This document shows positions 9,586 to 17,344 of a DNA stretch of 64,000 bases, piece by piece. Source of the DNA: Terriglobales bacterium (GTDB taxonomy: Bacteria > Acidobacteriota > Terriglobia > Terriglobales > Acidobacteriaceae). A program made the position numbers and the translations under genes. The DNA lies in assembly GCA_025936825.1 (NCBI GenBank), contig JAICSO010000003.1:186001-250000 (forward strand), given 5' to 3'. The number at the start of each line of letters is the position of its first letter. The first letter of the stretch is position 1. Under the pieces are notes generated by a model. It was not told the origin of the DNA. It searched no databases and saw only the letters and a program-made list of their open reading frames with translations.

Positions 9586-10619
9586 GGGCGCTGGTGCTTT
9601 TCCTGTTGATCGGTCTCGGGACCTCGTTCTCTCAATCGGGCCAAGCCTCTGTTGAGGCTCATGTTGGACGCGGAACGCGACTCATGCAGGACAATTTGTT
9701 CGAGGCTGCGGCGGCCGAATTTGAGCAAGCGGTTGCGGCTAACCCCCAAGATCCCCGTGCACATTTTCAGTTCGCGGTTTGCTTGCTGGCGCTGGGGCGA
9801 AATGATGAAGCCCGACGCCAGTTCGAACAGGTGCAGAAACTTGCGGGCGACTCGCGATACCTGGAGTACTACCTGGGGCGGCTTGACCTGTTGTCGAATG
9901 ATTATGGTGCTGCCATAAGGCGGCTAGGTTCAGTCGCCGAAAACCCGCCCTTCCCGGACACAGCCTTCCATCTTGGCGTGGCCTACGTTTCTGCCGGGGA
10001 TGTCATTACCGGTATCAAATGGCTGGAGCGCGCGGCCAAACTATCACCCAATGATTACCGAATCCATTACCGGCTAGGCAGAGCCTACTCCAGCGCTGGC
10101 CGAGACCAGGAGGCGGCCCGCGAACTCGATCTCTATACCCGATTGCGCGACGAACACAAAAATAATGAGAAAGACGTGCGAGATTGTGCGGGGGCTCTGC
10201 AGAACCAGCCTCTGCCTGCAGCGCGCGAAGTCTGCCATCGCATGTTCGATCCCAATGACCCAGAGAAACTCACGCTGCTGGCGCAGTTGTACGGCGACAG
10301 TGGAGCGTTCGATGACGCGCTCGACCCGCTGAAGCGAGCAGTGCAATTGGATCCGAAGTCGTTCGACGCATGGCACAACTTGGGAGTCACCTACTTCCGG
10401 CTACAGCAGTATGCAAAAGCACGTGAACCCCTAGAGAGGGCGGTCGCCTTGCGCCCCGAATTCTATGGGTCGGTCGTGCTCCTAGGCGCAACTCTGTACA
10501 TGCTCGGCGACGACGATGCGGCATTACCAGTGCTGGAGAAAGCTCACAGGCTAAACCCGTCCGATGCCCAAACAGCGCAAGTTCTGGAGCAGCTTCGCGC
10601 AAAGCAGCAGAAGAAGTGA
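9582..10619 (+). CDS. secreted TPR-repeat protein coupled to FG-GAP protein
   Basis: 345 residues with an N-terminal signal peptide (LVLFLLIGLGTSFSQS) and TPR motifs at both ends (AAAEFEQAVAANPQDPRAHF, GIKWLERAAKLSPNDYRIHY, ALDPLKRAVQLDPKSFDAWH, AREPLERAVALRPEFYGS). ATG 9582 overlaps the upstream TGA by four bases, giving translational coupling to the ASPIC/UnbV protein. That pairing implies the TPR protein helps fold, hold or present the FG-GAP protein outside the cytoplasm. No enzymatic motif seen. Confidence 0.88.
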   Translation: MRALVLFLLIGLGTSFSQSGQASVEAHVGRGTRLMQDNLFEAAAAEFEQAVAANPQDPRAHFQFAVCLLALGRNDEARRQFEQVQKLAGDSRYLEYYLGRLDLLSNDYGAAIRRLGSVAENPPFPDTAFHLGVAYVSAGDVITGIKWLERAAKLSPNDYRIHYRLGRAYSSAGRDQEAARELDLYTRLRDEHKNNEKDVRDCAGALQNQPLPAAREVCHRMFDPNDPEKLTLLAQLYGDSGAFDDALDPLKRAVQLDPKSFDAWHNLGVTYFRLQQYAKAREPLERAVALRPEFYGSVVLLGATLYMLGDDDAALPVLEKAHRLNPSDAQTAQVLEQLRAKQQKK

Positions 10620-10925
10620 GAACGGCCACTTTCCCAATGCCAGCCAATCGCCGGCACCAGGAATAGCTTCCACCATTCGCTCTTTGCTGATATCGCTTTG
10701 TCTGATGAAGTCGTCTTCACGAGCACGTTCCCATTGGAGTCGGTGCTTAACCGTCGGAATGGACGGTTCCTGCCCTGTGTTGGTAATCTCTTCACATTTC
10801 GTGATGAAAGGTCCCCTTATTAGCGTACTTACGTCCTACCTCGGTCAGTGTCTTGATTGCGGAGACAAGGCCTCTCCTCTTGTGAGTGCCTGTTGATCAC
10901 AGATCATCGAGGGCTGAGAAGACCT
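10620..10925. other. non-coding gap before the CCA/poly(A) polymerase gene
   Basis: About 306 bases without a supported gene. It contains one perfect 7-base hairpin, AACCGTC (10749-10755) and GACGGTT (10762-10768), without a following T-run, so it is not a standard terminator. I see no recognisable promoter pair. Confidence 0.4.
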
Positions 10926-12383
10926 GTGAAACACTTCGCCATCTCGATTGTTCGCACGCTGCGAGACAAGGGCCACCAGGCCTATCTCGTCGGTGGGTGC
11001 GTGCGCGATCTGCTGCTGGGGCGCGATCCCGCCGACTATGACGTTACGACCGACGCCTCTCCGCAACAAGTCATGCGCATTTTTCCGGACACGTACGCCG
11101 TGGGCGCGCAGTTCGGCGTGGTTCTCGTTCCTGTTCCGAGGGAATTGCGGCCGGCAAAGCCTGCTGTTGACGTGATGGATAAGCAATCACTCGAGGACCC
11201 TTGTAATCCCGCCCCCGCTTCAACCTTAGAAGGACCCGTCGAAAGGCTCGCCGCATGCGTTACGGTCGGCCATTCCCATAAAGCCTGTGTGGAAGTCGCA
11301 ACCTTTCGCTCCGATATCGGCTATTCCGACGGGCGTCATCCCGATGAGGTCCGGTTTAGCGGCGATCCACGGGAAGACGTACAGCGCCGCGATTTCACCA
11401 TCAATGGCCTTCTGCTCGATCCGGAAAAGAACGAAGTACTCGATTTCGTTGGTGGTCAGGAGGACCTGCGCGCGGGGATCATCCGTGCGATCGGCGATCC
11501 GGAACGCCGGTTTAGTGAGGATAAGTTGCGTATGTTGCGTGCTGTTCGTTTTGCGGCGCGATTTGAGTACAGAATTGATCCCGCAACCTTCGCCGCAATT
11601 CAGAAGCTCGCGTTGCAAATTCACCAGGTCTCCCGAGAGCGTGTTCGCGACGAACTCACACGCATGCTTACCGAGGGCCATGCCAAGCGCGCATGCGAGT
11701 TTCTCGACCAGAGCCGACTGCTGCATGAAGTTCTGCCGGAAATTGCAGCTATGAAAGGCGTGGAGCAGCCACCGGAATTTCATCCTGAGGGCGACGTCTT
11801 CGTGCACACGCTGCTTCTGCTCGAGAAATTGTCCTACCCGTGCACGCCGACGCTTGCCTGGGGAGCGCTCTTGCACGACGTCGGCAAGCCGCCCACGTTC
11901 CGCCGCGCACCTGATCGTATCCGCTTCGATAATCATGTCAACGTTGGAGTAAAGATGACGGAGGCTATCTGCAAGCGCCTGCGCTTCTCGAACGATGACA
12001 CCGAGCAGATCCTCGCGTTAGTCGACAATCACATGCGATTCGCCGACGTGCAGCGCATGAAGCCGTCAACGTTCAAAAAATTTATCCGCCTGCCACAGTT
12101 CGATGAGCATTTGGAATTGCACCGGCTGGACTGTGAATCGAGCCATCGCAGTCTTGGTATGTACAATTTCACTCGCGAACAGATGGCAAACCTGCCACCG
12201 GAACAGGTACGGCCAAAGCCACTGCTCAACGGCTACGATCTGATCGCGGCAGGTTACGCGCCCGGACCGTTGTTCAAGGACATTCTTGCTGCGGTCGAAG
12301 ACGCGCAACTCGACGGCCGGCTCAACAGCAAGGAAGAAGCGCTTCGTTTCGTGGCGAAAGAATATCCTGCGCCCCCATTGTGA
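10926..12383 (+). CDS. cca: CCA tRNA nucleotidyltransferase / poly(A) polymerase family, with HD domain
   Basis: 485 residues from GTG 10926 (GAGAAG upstream); an in-frame TTG at 10857 would add 23 residues unlike the family. The head domain shows the nucleotidyltransferase signature YLVGGCVRDLLLGRDPADYDVTT with the metal-binding DYD, then VEVATFRSD...DGRHPDEVRF and RRDFTINGL. The RNA-binding neck has GDPERRFSEDKLRMLRAVRFAARF. The C-terminal half has an HD phosphohydrolase motif (FVHTLLLLEKL, ALLHDVGKPP). The enzyme adds or repairs the tRNA 3' CCA, or acts as a poly(A) polymerase; these are hard to separate by sequence. An insert of roughly 45 residues (near 11150-11280) splits the head domain between GVVLV and VEVATFRSD and is absent from typical members. 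Confidence 0.88.
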   Translation: MKHFAISIVRTLRDKGHQAYLVGGCVRDLLLGRDPADYDVTTDASPQQVMRIFPDTYAVGAQFGVVLVPVPRELRPAKPAVDVMDKQSLEDPCNPAPASTLEGPVERLAACVTVGHSHKACVEVATFRSDIGYSDGRHPDEVRFSGDPREDVQRRDFTINGLLLDPEKNEVLDFVGGQEDLRAGIIRAIGDPERRFSEDKLRMLRAVRFAARFEYRIDPATFAAIQKLALQIHQVSRERVRDELTRMLTEGHAKRACEFLDQSRLLHEVLPEIAAMKGVEQPPEFHPEGDVFVHTLLLLEKLSYPCTPTLAWGALLHDVGKPPTFRRAPDRIRFDNHVNVGVKMTEAICKRLRFSNDDTEQILALVDNHMRFADVQRMKPSTFKKFIRLPQFDEHLELHRLDCESSHRSLGMYNFTREQMANLPPEQVRPKPLLNGYDLIAAGYAPGPLFKDILAAVEDAQLDGRLNSKEEALRFVAKEYPAPPL

Positions 12384-12711
12384 CGCATGAACATACTTGT
12401 TGGATTTGTTCTGTGCAAAATCTTGTCAAGGCCCAAAAGTGGTGCAACTCTGCTTAATCGCAACATTTAAAAGCAGAAATAAAGTCTGAAATCATGGCAC
12501 GATTTCCCGTGAAAATTGCTATGCTCGAATTAGAGGATCAAGAAAAGTTTCACAATCGTGATTTCATTGCGCGGCCATCGAGGGCCGCAAAGTTTTTTTG
12601 CGACGGATGCGTGGCCGGAGGTGGCTCTCTGTGAGATTCGAAGTACGGCTAGCGTCCTCGTTGGTTTGAAGGCATCCAGCAATCCTTTTCGGATGTTAGA
12701 ATCGGTACTCC
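12384..12711. other. non-coding gap between cca and the DUF721 gene
   Basis: About 328 bases, AT-richer than the surroundings in its first half. It contains a hairpin with T-run at 12571-12599, listed separately. Overlapping frames here lack Shine-Dalgarno sites and family resemblance. No confident promoter was found. Confidence 0.4.
12571..12599 (+). terminator. possible terminator hairpin
   Basis: GCGGCC (12571-12576), loop ATCGAG, GGCCGC (12583-12588), then AAAG and seven T. It is 190 bases after the cca stop, so it could end that transcript or act as an attenuator ahead of the DUF721-gatCA genes. Confidence 0.45.
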
Positions 12712-13005
12712 GTGGAACCAATCGCGCCAGACATGGAAAAAATAATTGCCGGCAGCTTGCGAAAAGCGCCGAGCTCGGAAGCAGCCCTACTGGCCTGGCC
12801 CTTGGCTTGCGGATCGGCGGTGGCAGGTCGCACTCGCGCGCTTGAGTTCTCCCGCGGAATACTGAGAGTCGAAGTTCCGGATTCCGCCTGGCGCGCCGAA
12901 TTGCAGCACCTGGCCCCCAGATACGTTTACGCTCTGAATCGATATACAAAAGGCGTGACCAGGGTCGAGTTCGTGGTGCGGCGCAAAGTCGCGCAAAGCG
13001 CCTGA
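12712..13005 (+). CDS. DUF721 / DciA-like protein
   Basis: 97 residues from GTG 12712 (ATG 12733 is an alternative). The pattern LAWPLACGSAVAGRTRAL, then GILRVEVPDSAWRAELQHLAPRYVYALN, matches the DUF721 domain, whose better-studied members (DciA) load the replicative helicase in bacteria lacking DnaC/DnaI. The assignment rests on the W-x-x-x-G-x-x-x-A-x-x-T and V-x-x-x-W-x-x-E-L pattern I see; the exact role is family knowledge. It is 23 bases upstream of gatC on the same strand and could share its transcript. Confidence 0.7.
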   Translation: MEPIAPDMEKIIAGSLRKAPSSEAALLAWPLACGSAVAGRTRALEFSRGILRVEVPDSAWRAELQHLAPRYVYALNRYTKGVTRVEFVVRRKVAQSA

Positions 13006-13028
13006 CGCTTCTGATTTGCCACCGACCA

Positions 13029-13367
13029 ATGAAAGTTACTGAAAAAGACGTCAGCTACGTCGCCGACTTGGCGAACCTGGAATTGACTGAGCAGGAACGC
13101 ACCCGCATGGTGCGCGACCTTAATTCGATTCTCGGCCACGTTGACTCGCTGAGCGAATTGGACACGAAGAATGTCGCGCCAATGGCGCAGGTCTCGGACC
13201 GCTTCGGGCTGGACGACTCCAAGCAGGGAAGCGAGCGCTTTGCATATGCCAGTCGCGACGATGTCCATGAAGGCCTGCGGAAATCGCTGCCTCACGATGT
13301 GGCCTTGGCGAATGCACCTGACTCGGATGGAACGTTCTTTAAAGTGCCAAAGGTGATTGAGAAATAG
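13029..13367 (+). CDS. gatC: Asp-tRNA(Asn)/Glu-tRNA(Gln) amidotransferase subunit C
   Basis: 112 residues, slightly longer than usual. It shows the GatC pattern VTEKDVSYVADLANLELTEQE, LNSILGHVDSLSELDT and the conserved VAPMAQVSDRFGL. GatC wraps around GatA and stabilises GatAB, which converts misacylated Glu-tRNA(Gln) or Asp-tRNA(Asn) into the amide. Starts at ATG 13029. The gene order gatC-gatA is standard; gatB is not in the window. A 75-base repeat-rich spacer separates it from gatA. Confidence 0.93.
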   Translation: MKVTEKDVSYVADLANLELTEQERTRMVRDLNSILGHVDSLSELDTKNVAPMAQVSDRFGLDDSKQGSERFAYASRDDVHEGLRKSLPHDVALANAPDSDGTFFKVPKVIEK

Positions 13368-13442
13368 TGACTAGTGGCGAGTGACTAGTTTCGGTTTTCA
13401 ACTAGCAAGTAGCCACTAGCCACTAGCAACTAGCAACGAGTT
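13368..13442. repeat. ACTAG-rich intergenic repeat between gatC and gatA
   Basis: Eight near-copies of a short CTAG-centred word (ACTAGTGGC, GACTAGT, AACTAGCAA, CCACTAGCCACTAG, AACTAGCAAC) in 75 bases. The left part (ACTAGTGGC) is complementary to the right part (GCCACTAG), so the transcript could fold into a hairpin between the two genes. Confidence 0.7.
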
Positions 13443-14876
13443 ATGAACCTTCGCAATCTCACGATCGACGCCGCCCGTTCTGCTGTTGCGGAGGGCAAGA
13501 TCAGCGCCACAGCGCTTGCAGAGTCTTACTTCGCGAAAATCGAAAGTGATGACCCGAAGATCGGCGCCTATCTGATGCTCTCGAAAGAGCGCGCCCTCAC
13601 GAAGGCCGCTGAGGTTGACGCGCAGGTGAAGAAAGGCGAGAAGCTTGCTCCGCTCGCTGGAGTGCCAGTGGGAATCAAAGACGTTCTGGTCACCAAGGGC
13701 GTGCGCACCACCGCGGGATCGAAGATCCTGGCCAACTACATTCCGCCGTACGATTGCACCGCGGTAGCGCGACTCGAATCTGCCGGCGCTGTGGTTCTTG
13801 GCAAGCTGAATTGCGACGAGTTTGCCATGGGCTCGTCGAACGAGAACTCGGCGTACAAGCCGGTGCATAATCCGCGGGATTTGTCGCGCGTGCCTGGTGG
13901 ATCATCCGGAGGTTCCGCCGCCGCCGTAGCAGCCGATATGGCGGTCACAACGTTGGGAAGCGACACCGGTGGCTCCATTCGCCAGCCGGCGTCCTTCTGC
14001 GGAGTAATTGGACTTAAGCCGACATACGGTCGTGTGTCACGCTACGGACTCATTGCGTTTGCCTCGTCGCTCGACAACATCGGTCCGTTCGCGAAGACGG
14101 CAAAAGATGCCGCCATCATGCTGCGCACGATTGCTGGACGCGACCCGATGGATTCAACTTCTGCGGAAGTGCCTGTCCCTGACTATGTGGTCGAGATCGA
14201 GAAGCCGGTAAAAGGAATGAAGATTGGGGTCGCCAAAGAGTATTTCGGCGAAGGTCTTGAGCCTGAAACGCGTGCTGCAATCGAAGCTGCCATTCAGAAG
14301 CTGGCGAAACTTGGATGCGAGATTGTCGACGTGTCGTTGCCGCACACCAAGTATGCGATTCCAGCTTACTACCTGGTTGCTACCGCAGAGGCTTCTTCGA
14401 ACCTCGCGCGCTTCGATGGAGTTCGATACGGACATCGCGCAAACAGTGTGCGTAGCTTGTCCGATATGTATCGCCGCAGCCGCGACGAAGGCTTTGGCCC
14501 CGAAGTGAAGCGACGCATCATGCTCGGTACCTACGCCCTGAGCGCGGGCTACTACGACGCCTACTATCTCAAAGCGCAGCGCGTGCGGACTCTGCTGACC
14601 AACGACTTCATCGAAGCATTCAAGAAAGTGGATGCGATTGTTGGGCCGACCTGTCCGACGCCGGCGTTCAAGCTGGGCGAAAAAGTGGACGATCCGCTCG
14701 CGATGTACCTCGCCGACATCTACACGGTAACGGCGAACCTGGCGGGCATTCCGGGGATTTCCATTCCGGTGGGCAATTCAAAAGAGAATCTGCCCATCGG
14801 CATGCAGATCTTCGGCAAGCACTTCGACGAAGCCACGATTCTGCGCCTAGCCCACGCGTACGAACAAGCTGCTTAG
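13443..14876 (+). CDS. gatA: Asp-tRNA(Asn)/Glu-tRNA(Gln) amidotransferase subunit A
   Basis: 477 residues, typical GatA length. The amidase-signature triad is complete: Lys79 in GVPVGIKD, the cis-Ser in PGGSSGGS (about 154) and the nucleophile Ser178 in SDTGGSIR. Other family blocks are [31 protein letters not shown] and PTCPTPAF. It releases ammonia from glutamine for the GatB kinase/amidotransferase. Start ATG 13443 lies directly after the repeat element and has only a weak Shine-Dalgarno (AACGAG). Confidence 0.96.
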   Translation: MNLRNLTIDAARSAVAEGKISATALAESYFAKIESDDPKIGAYLMLSKERALTKAAEVDAQVKKGEKLAPLAGVPVGIKDVLVTKGVRTTAGSKILANYIPPYDCTAVARLESAGAVVLGKLNCDEFAMGSSNENSAYKPVHNPRDLSRVPGGSSGGSAAAVAADMAVTTLGSDTGGSIRQPASFCGVIGLKPTYGRVSRYGLIAFASSLDNIGPFAKTAKDAAIMLRTIAGRDPMDSTSAEVPVPDYVVEIEKPVKGMKIGVAKEYFGEGLEPETRAAIEAAIQKLAKLGCEIVDVSLPHTKYAIPAYYLVATAEASSNLARFDGVRYGHRANSVRSLSDMYRRSRDEGFGPEVKRRIMLGTYALSAGYYDAYYLKAQRVRTLLTNDFIEAFKKVDAIVGPTCPTPAFKLGEKVDDPLAMYLADIYTVTANLAGIPGISIPVGNSKENLPIGMQIFGKHFDEATILRLAHAYEQAA

Positions 14877-14887
14877 GAAGCATTCAC

Positions 14888-14948
14888 CCACGAAGGACAC
14901 CAAGGTACACGAATTCAGATCCTTCGTGAAACTTCGTTTTCTTTGTGG
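14888..14948. repeat. CACGAAGGACAC-type inverted repeat
   Basis: CCACGAAGGACACCAAGG... on the left is imperfectly complementary to CCTTCGTGAAACTTCG...CTTTGTGG on the right. It lies between the convergent gatA and FmdE genes and may serve as a two-way terminator. Elements of this wording are frequent between genes in acidobacterial genomes as I recall them. Confidence 0.6.
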
Positions 14949-14949
14949 T

Positions 14950-15540
14950 TTATGATTCGAGTTCGTAGTACCGCTCTCCCGCGCAGCTGCGGCATAGGGT
15001 TTTACCGTCGTGGCACACTTCGCGATGGAAGTTGATTCCTTCGCCGCATAGATCACAAACAATTCTTTCGCCCTTGTATCCGGGAAATTCTTCTGGAGGC
15101 AGTTCAACCTTCACCCACTGAGTGGTGAACAGGTCGTCGTCCGCCATCTCGCGGTAGGCAAGCATCTGCTGCTGGTTTTTGTTCTCCAGTTCCGGATGCA
15201 TCTGTCGCGCGAGCGCTTTCGACGACTCCTTTGCCGCAATGCGAATGGCGCGCCCGGTCTGGACGTCAACAAACGTCGCTGCCATCTTGCCGAAATCGCG
15301 GAACTTCAACGCCCGCTTCCCTAAGCGGCAGCCGGTCACAACCGCTACCGCATCGGTTGCGCAGCGGTCAATCTCAACAAACGTAACCAGGCGCTTGCGG
15401 TCTTCTTTGTTGCTCTGAGGATCGTCGATTCCCAGCTTCTGAAGGCCAAGCATTGCCATGCGTACGCCGAGCACCTGCCCGGCGCAGAGGTGCCCGTGGG
15501 CCTGCTCAGCGTCGCGGAGATAGTCGGAGAGAGTGCGCAT
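14950..15540 (-). CDS. FmdE family protein with C-terminal zinc ribbon
   Basis: 196 residues from ATG 15540 (an in-frame TTG at 15555 adds five). The N-terminal part has the FmdE signature [15 protein letters not shown] and [20 protein letters not shown] with conserved His and Cys. The C-terminus is a zinc ribbon, [18 protein letters not shown]...LCRSCAG, with paired cysteines. FmdE was named as a subunit of formylmethanofuran dehydrogenase, but bacterial homologs are usually of unknown function and probably bind metal or a cofactor. It stands alone, convergent with gatA. Confidence 0.85.
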   Translation of the reverse strand: MRTLSDYLRDAEQAHGHLCAGQVLGVRMAMLGLQKLGIDDPQSNKEDRKRLVTFVEIDRCATDAVAVVTGCRLGKRALKFRDFGKMAATFVDVQTGRAIRIAAKESSKALARQMHPELENKNQQQMLAYREMADDDLFTTQWVKVELPPEEFPGYKGERIVCDLCGEGINFHREVCHDGKTLCRSCAGERYYELES

Positions 15541-15548
15541 CAAGTCAG

Positions 15549-15611
15549 GTTTCAAGGTTGCAAAGTTTCAAGGTTCAAACATCAGGCACGTCTGCTTTGG
15601 AACCTTGAAAC
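15549..15611. repeat. TTTCAAGG direct and inverted repeats
   Basis: GTTTCAAGGTT occurs as two direct copies (15549-15559 with GGT in front, and 15565-15575) and as an exact inverted copy AACCTTGAAAC at 15601-15611, with further partial copies to 15629. It lies between divergent genes, so it can form a stem of 11 bases and may carry regulatory function. Confidence 0.75.
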
Positions 15612-15649
15612 ATTGAAACCTTTTGAAACGTCCGCTTCAAGGAGCCAAA

Positions 15650-16216
15650 ATGCATTTTAAATTCAAATCTTTATTACCGCTGGTGCTTGCCTTCAGCATC
15701 ACTCTCACGGCATGCAGTTCCCAATGGATCACCATCGCGCTGCAAGACCTGCCTGTACTCACCCAGATGGCGCTGAACATCGCCACCCTCGCGGGTACGT
15801 TTTCACGTCAGCAGAACACCGCTGATCTGGCCGTTATTCAGAACATTTCTGCGCAAGCCAGTCGCGATCTGAATCTTCTGTTGACTCTCTACAACGAATA
15901 CAAAGCCAACCCGAATGCCGCGACCCTCAGCAAAATTCAAACTGGGATCACCGGAATTAATCAGCATCTGCCTGCCTTGCTTGAATCTGCGCACATTTCC
16001 AATCCGCTGCTGAGTTCACGTGTAACAGCGGCGGTAAACCTGATTCTTGTTACGGTAAACAACTTTGCCGCCCTGATTCCTTCGTCGGGACAAGTAAGAG
16101 CCCGCAAGGCAATTGGCCCCCTGCCTTCCACCTCTGATCTCAAGCGGCAGTGGAACCAGCAGGTCTGTGCACCGGACCTCTCAATCGTCGACCCGTTGTC
16201 CTGCCGCATGCACTAG
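15650..16216 (+). CDS. predicted lipoprotein
   Basis: 188 residues starting at ATG 15650, chosen because AAGGAG sits six bases upstream. A basic, hydrophobic N-terminus (FKFKSLLPLVLAFSITLTACSS) ends in a lipobox, LTAC, so Cys is the likely lipidation site. The mature part is largely helical (ALNIATLAGTFSRQQNTADLAVIQ) with no known domain. The next gene begins nine bases after the stop with its own AGGAG site, so both are probably co-transcribed and co-functional. Confidence 0.8.
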   Translation: MHFKFKSLLPLVLAFSITLTACSSQWITIALQDLPVLTQMALNIATLAGTFSRQQNTADLAVIQNISAQASRDLNLLLTLYNEYKANPNAATLSKIQTGITGINQHLPALLESAHISNPLLSSRVTAAVNLILVTVNNFAALIPSSGQVRARKAIGPLPSTSDLKRQWNQQVCAPDLSIVDPLSCRMH

Positions 16217-16225
16217 GAGATCGCC

Positions 16226-16915
16226 ATGCCGCTTCCCATAATCGCGATTACTAACGCCTCCGCCTGCCTGAGCGATGTGCAGGTGGAGGCCGTCTTACCC
16301 GCGTTGCAGAAACAGGTCAGCACGGACTTCAAAGCCTACTGGCAAGAAGACTGCAGCCTGACCTTCCTGGCAAGAGACCAGCCACTCGCGCGAGGCTGGT
16401 GGCAAATCATTGTGGCGGACACTCCCGACCAGGCCGGGGCCCTGGGTTATCACGAACTCACAAGCGGCGGCACCCCGCTGGGCAAAGTGTTTGCGCAATT
16501 CGATACCCGCAACGGCTTCTCGTGGACGGTGACGCTCAGCCATGAGTTGCTCGAGATGTTGGGCGATCCCTGGATCAACTGGTGCGCCATCGGCAGCGAC
16601 AGCCGCGTGTATGCGCTAGAGGTCTGCGACCCGGTAGAGTCCGACGAACTTGCCTATGCAATCGACGGTGTCCTCGTGTCGAATTTCGTGACCCCGGCCT
16701 GGTTCGAGCCCACATGCTGCGACCGCCTGGACTTCGCAAAGCACCTGACGCGCCAACTCGAGGTGCATGCTGGCGGGTACACCTCCATATTCGACTCACG
16801 TTGCGGTTGGAAGCAGATCACAGCGCGAGGCGAGGGCGGTCCAAGCATCACACCCGGCGGACGGCGTCAGCGCAGAAGAATGTGGCGCCAGCTATGGAGG
16901 AACAGCGAACGCTAG
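16226..16915 (+). CDS. zincin-like protein of unknown function (HELLE motif)
   Basis: 229 residues; ATG 16226 with AGGAG upstream. The central segment has TVTLSHELLEMLGDP, which resembles a zincin helix but reads HExxE rather than HExxH. It is followed 40 residues later by YALEVCDPVESDELAYAIDG, whose Glu or Asp could supply a further ligand. There is no signal peptide. The C-terminal tail is Arg-rich (GGRRQRRRMWRQLWRNSER). I recognise a recurring bacterial family with this HELLE...EVCDPVE layout but know no function for it. It follows the lipoprotein gene directly. Confidence 0.7.
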   Translation: MPLPIIAITNASACLSDVQVEAVLPALQKQVSTDFKAYWQEDCSLTFLARDQPLARGWWQIIVADTPDQAGALGYHELTSGGTPLGKVFAQFDTRNGFSWTVTLSHELLEMLGDPWINWCAIGSDSRVYALEVCDPVESDELAYAIDGVLVSNFVTPAWFEPTCCDRLDFAKHLTRQLEVHAGGYTSIFDSRCGWKQITARGEGGPSITPGGRRQRRRMWRQLWRNSER

Positions 16916-16930
16916 CTGCGGCTGAAAGAC

Positions 16931-17344
16931 TTACAGTTTCTTAACGGGTACAACGAGATGATACGCGGCTCCGATGTCCTCGATCTGCTCCACCTTAAAA
17001 CCACGACGGTCGAGAACTCTACGCAGCTTCAAGTTCGGATTGGCGCAAGAAACAGCATGGACAATCCATACAACCCGGGAGATGCCATTGATCTCAGCGT
17101 ATCGTCTTGCCAATGATGCCAAACTGGTGAGAATACCCTCGCCGCCGCCTTCAATCTGCGCCAATTCGAGCACCAGTCGGTCCGAGTCAATCTTGAATTG
17201 GCCGAGAATCAGGGCCGATCCTGCCCGGAAAACAATAGGTTCGTTCAAGAGGACAAGTTGCTCGAGAGTCTCTCTTGGGAACTTAAGGATTTCGTCGCCC
17301 GTGAAGCCTTCAAACAGCACTTCGTGGATGCGAGCGGAGTTCAT
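16931..17344 (-). CDS. small protein coupled to cysS, weakly GNAT-like
   Basis: 137 residues from ATG 17344, which overlaps the cysS TGA (ATGA at 17341-17344); an in-frame GTG at 17356 is less likely. The middle and end (ILTSLASLARRYAEI, RVVWIVHAVSCANPN, RRVLDRRGFKVEQI) have the helix-strand rhythm of the second half of a GNAT acetyltransferase, but the acyl-CoA loop is not obvious. Function unknown; coupling to cysteinyl-tRNA synthetase may only reflect co-expression. Confidence 0.65.
   Translation of the reverse strand: MNSARIHEVLFEGFTGDEILKFPRETLEQLVLLNEPIVFRAGSALILGQFKIDSDRLVLELAQIEGGGEGILTSLASLARRYAEINGISRVVWIVHAVSCANPNLKLRRVLDRRGFKVEQIEDIGAAYHLVVPVKKL

Noticed and set aside
10564-10896. 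110-codon plus frame after the TPR gene
   Set aside because: Begins inside the TPR gene in another phase, no ribosome site, no family pattern.
12484-12530. sigma-54 promoter (TGGCACGA...) before the DUF721 gene
   Set aside because: The distance does not give GG-N10-GC; only the -24-like half is present.
13368-13442. CRISPR-like array
   Set aside because: The repeats are only 5-9 bases, in both orientations, without unique spacers; no cas genes nearby.
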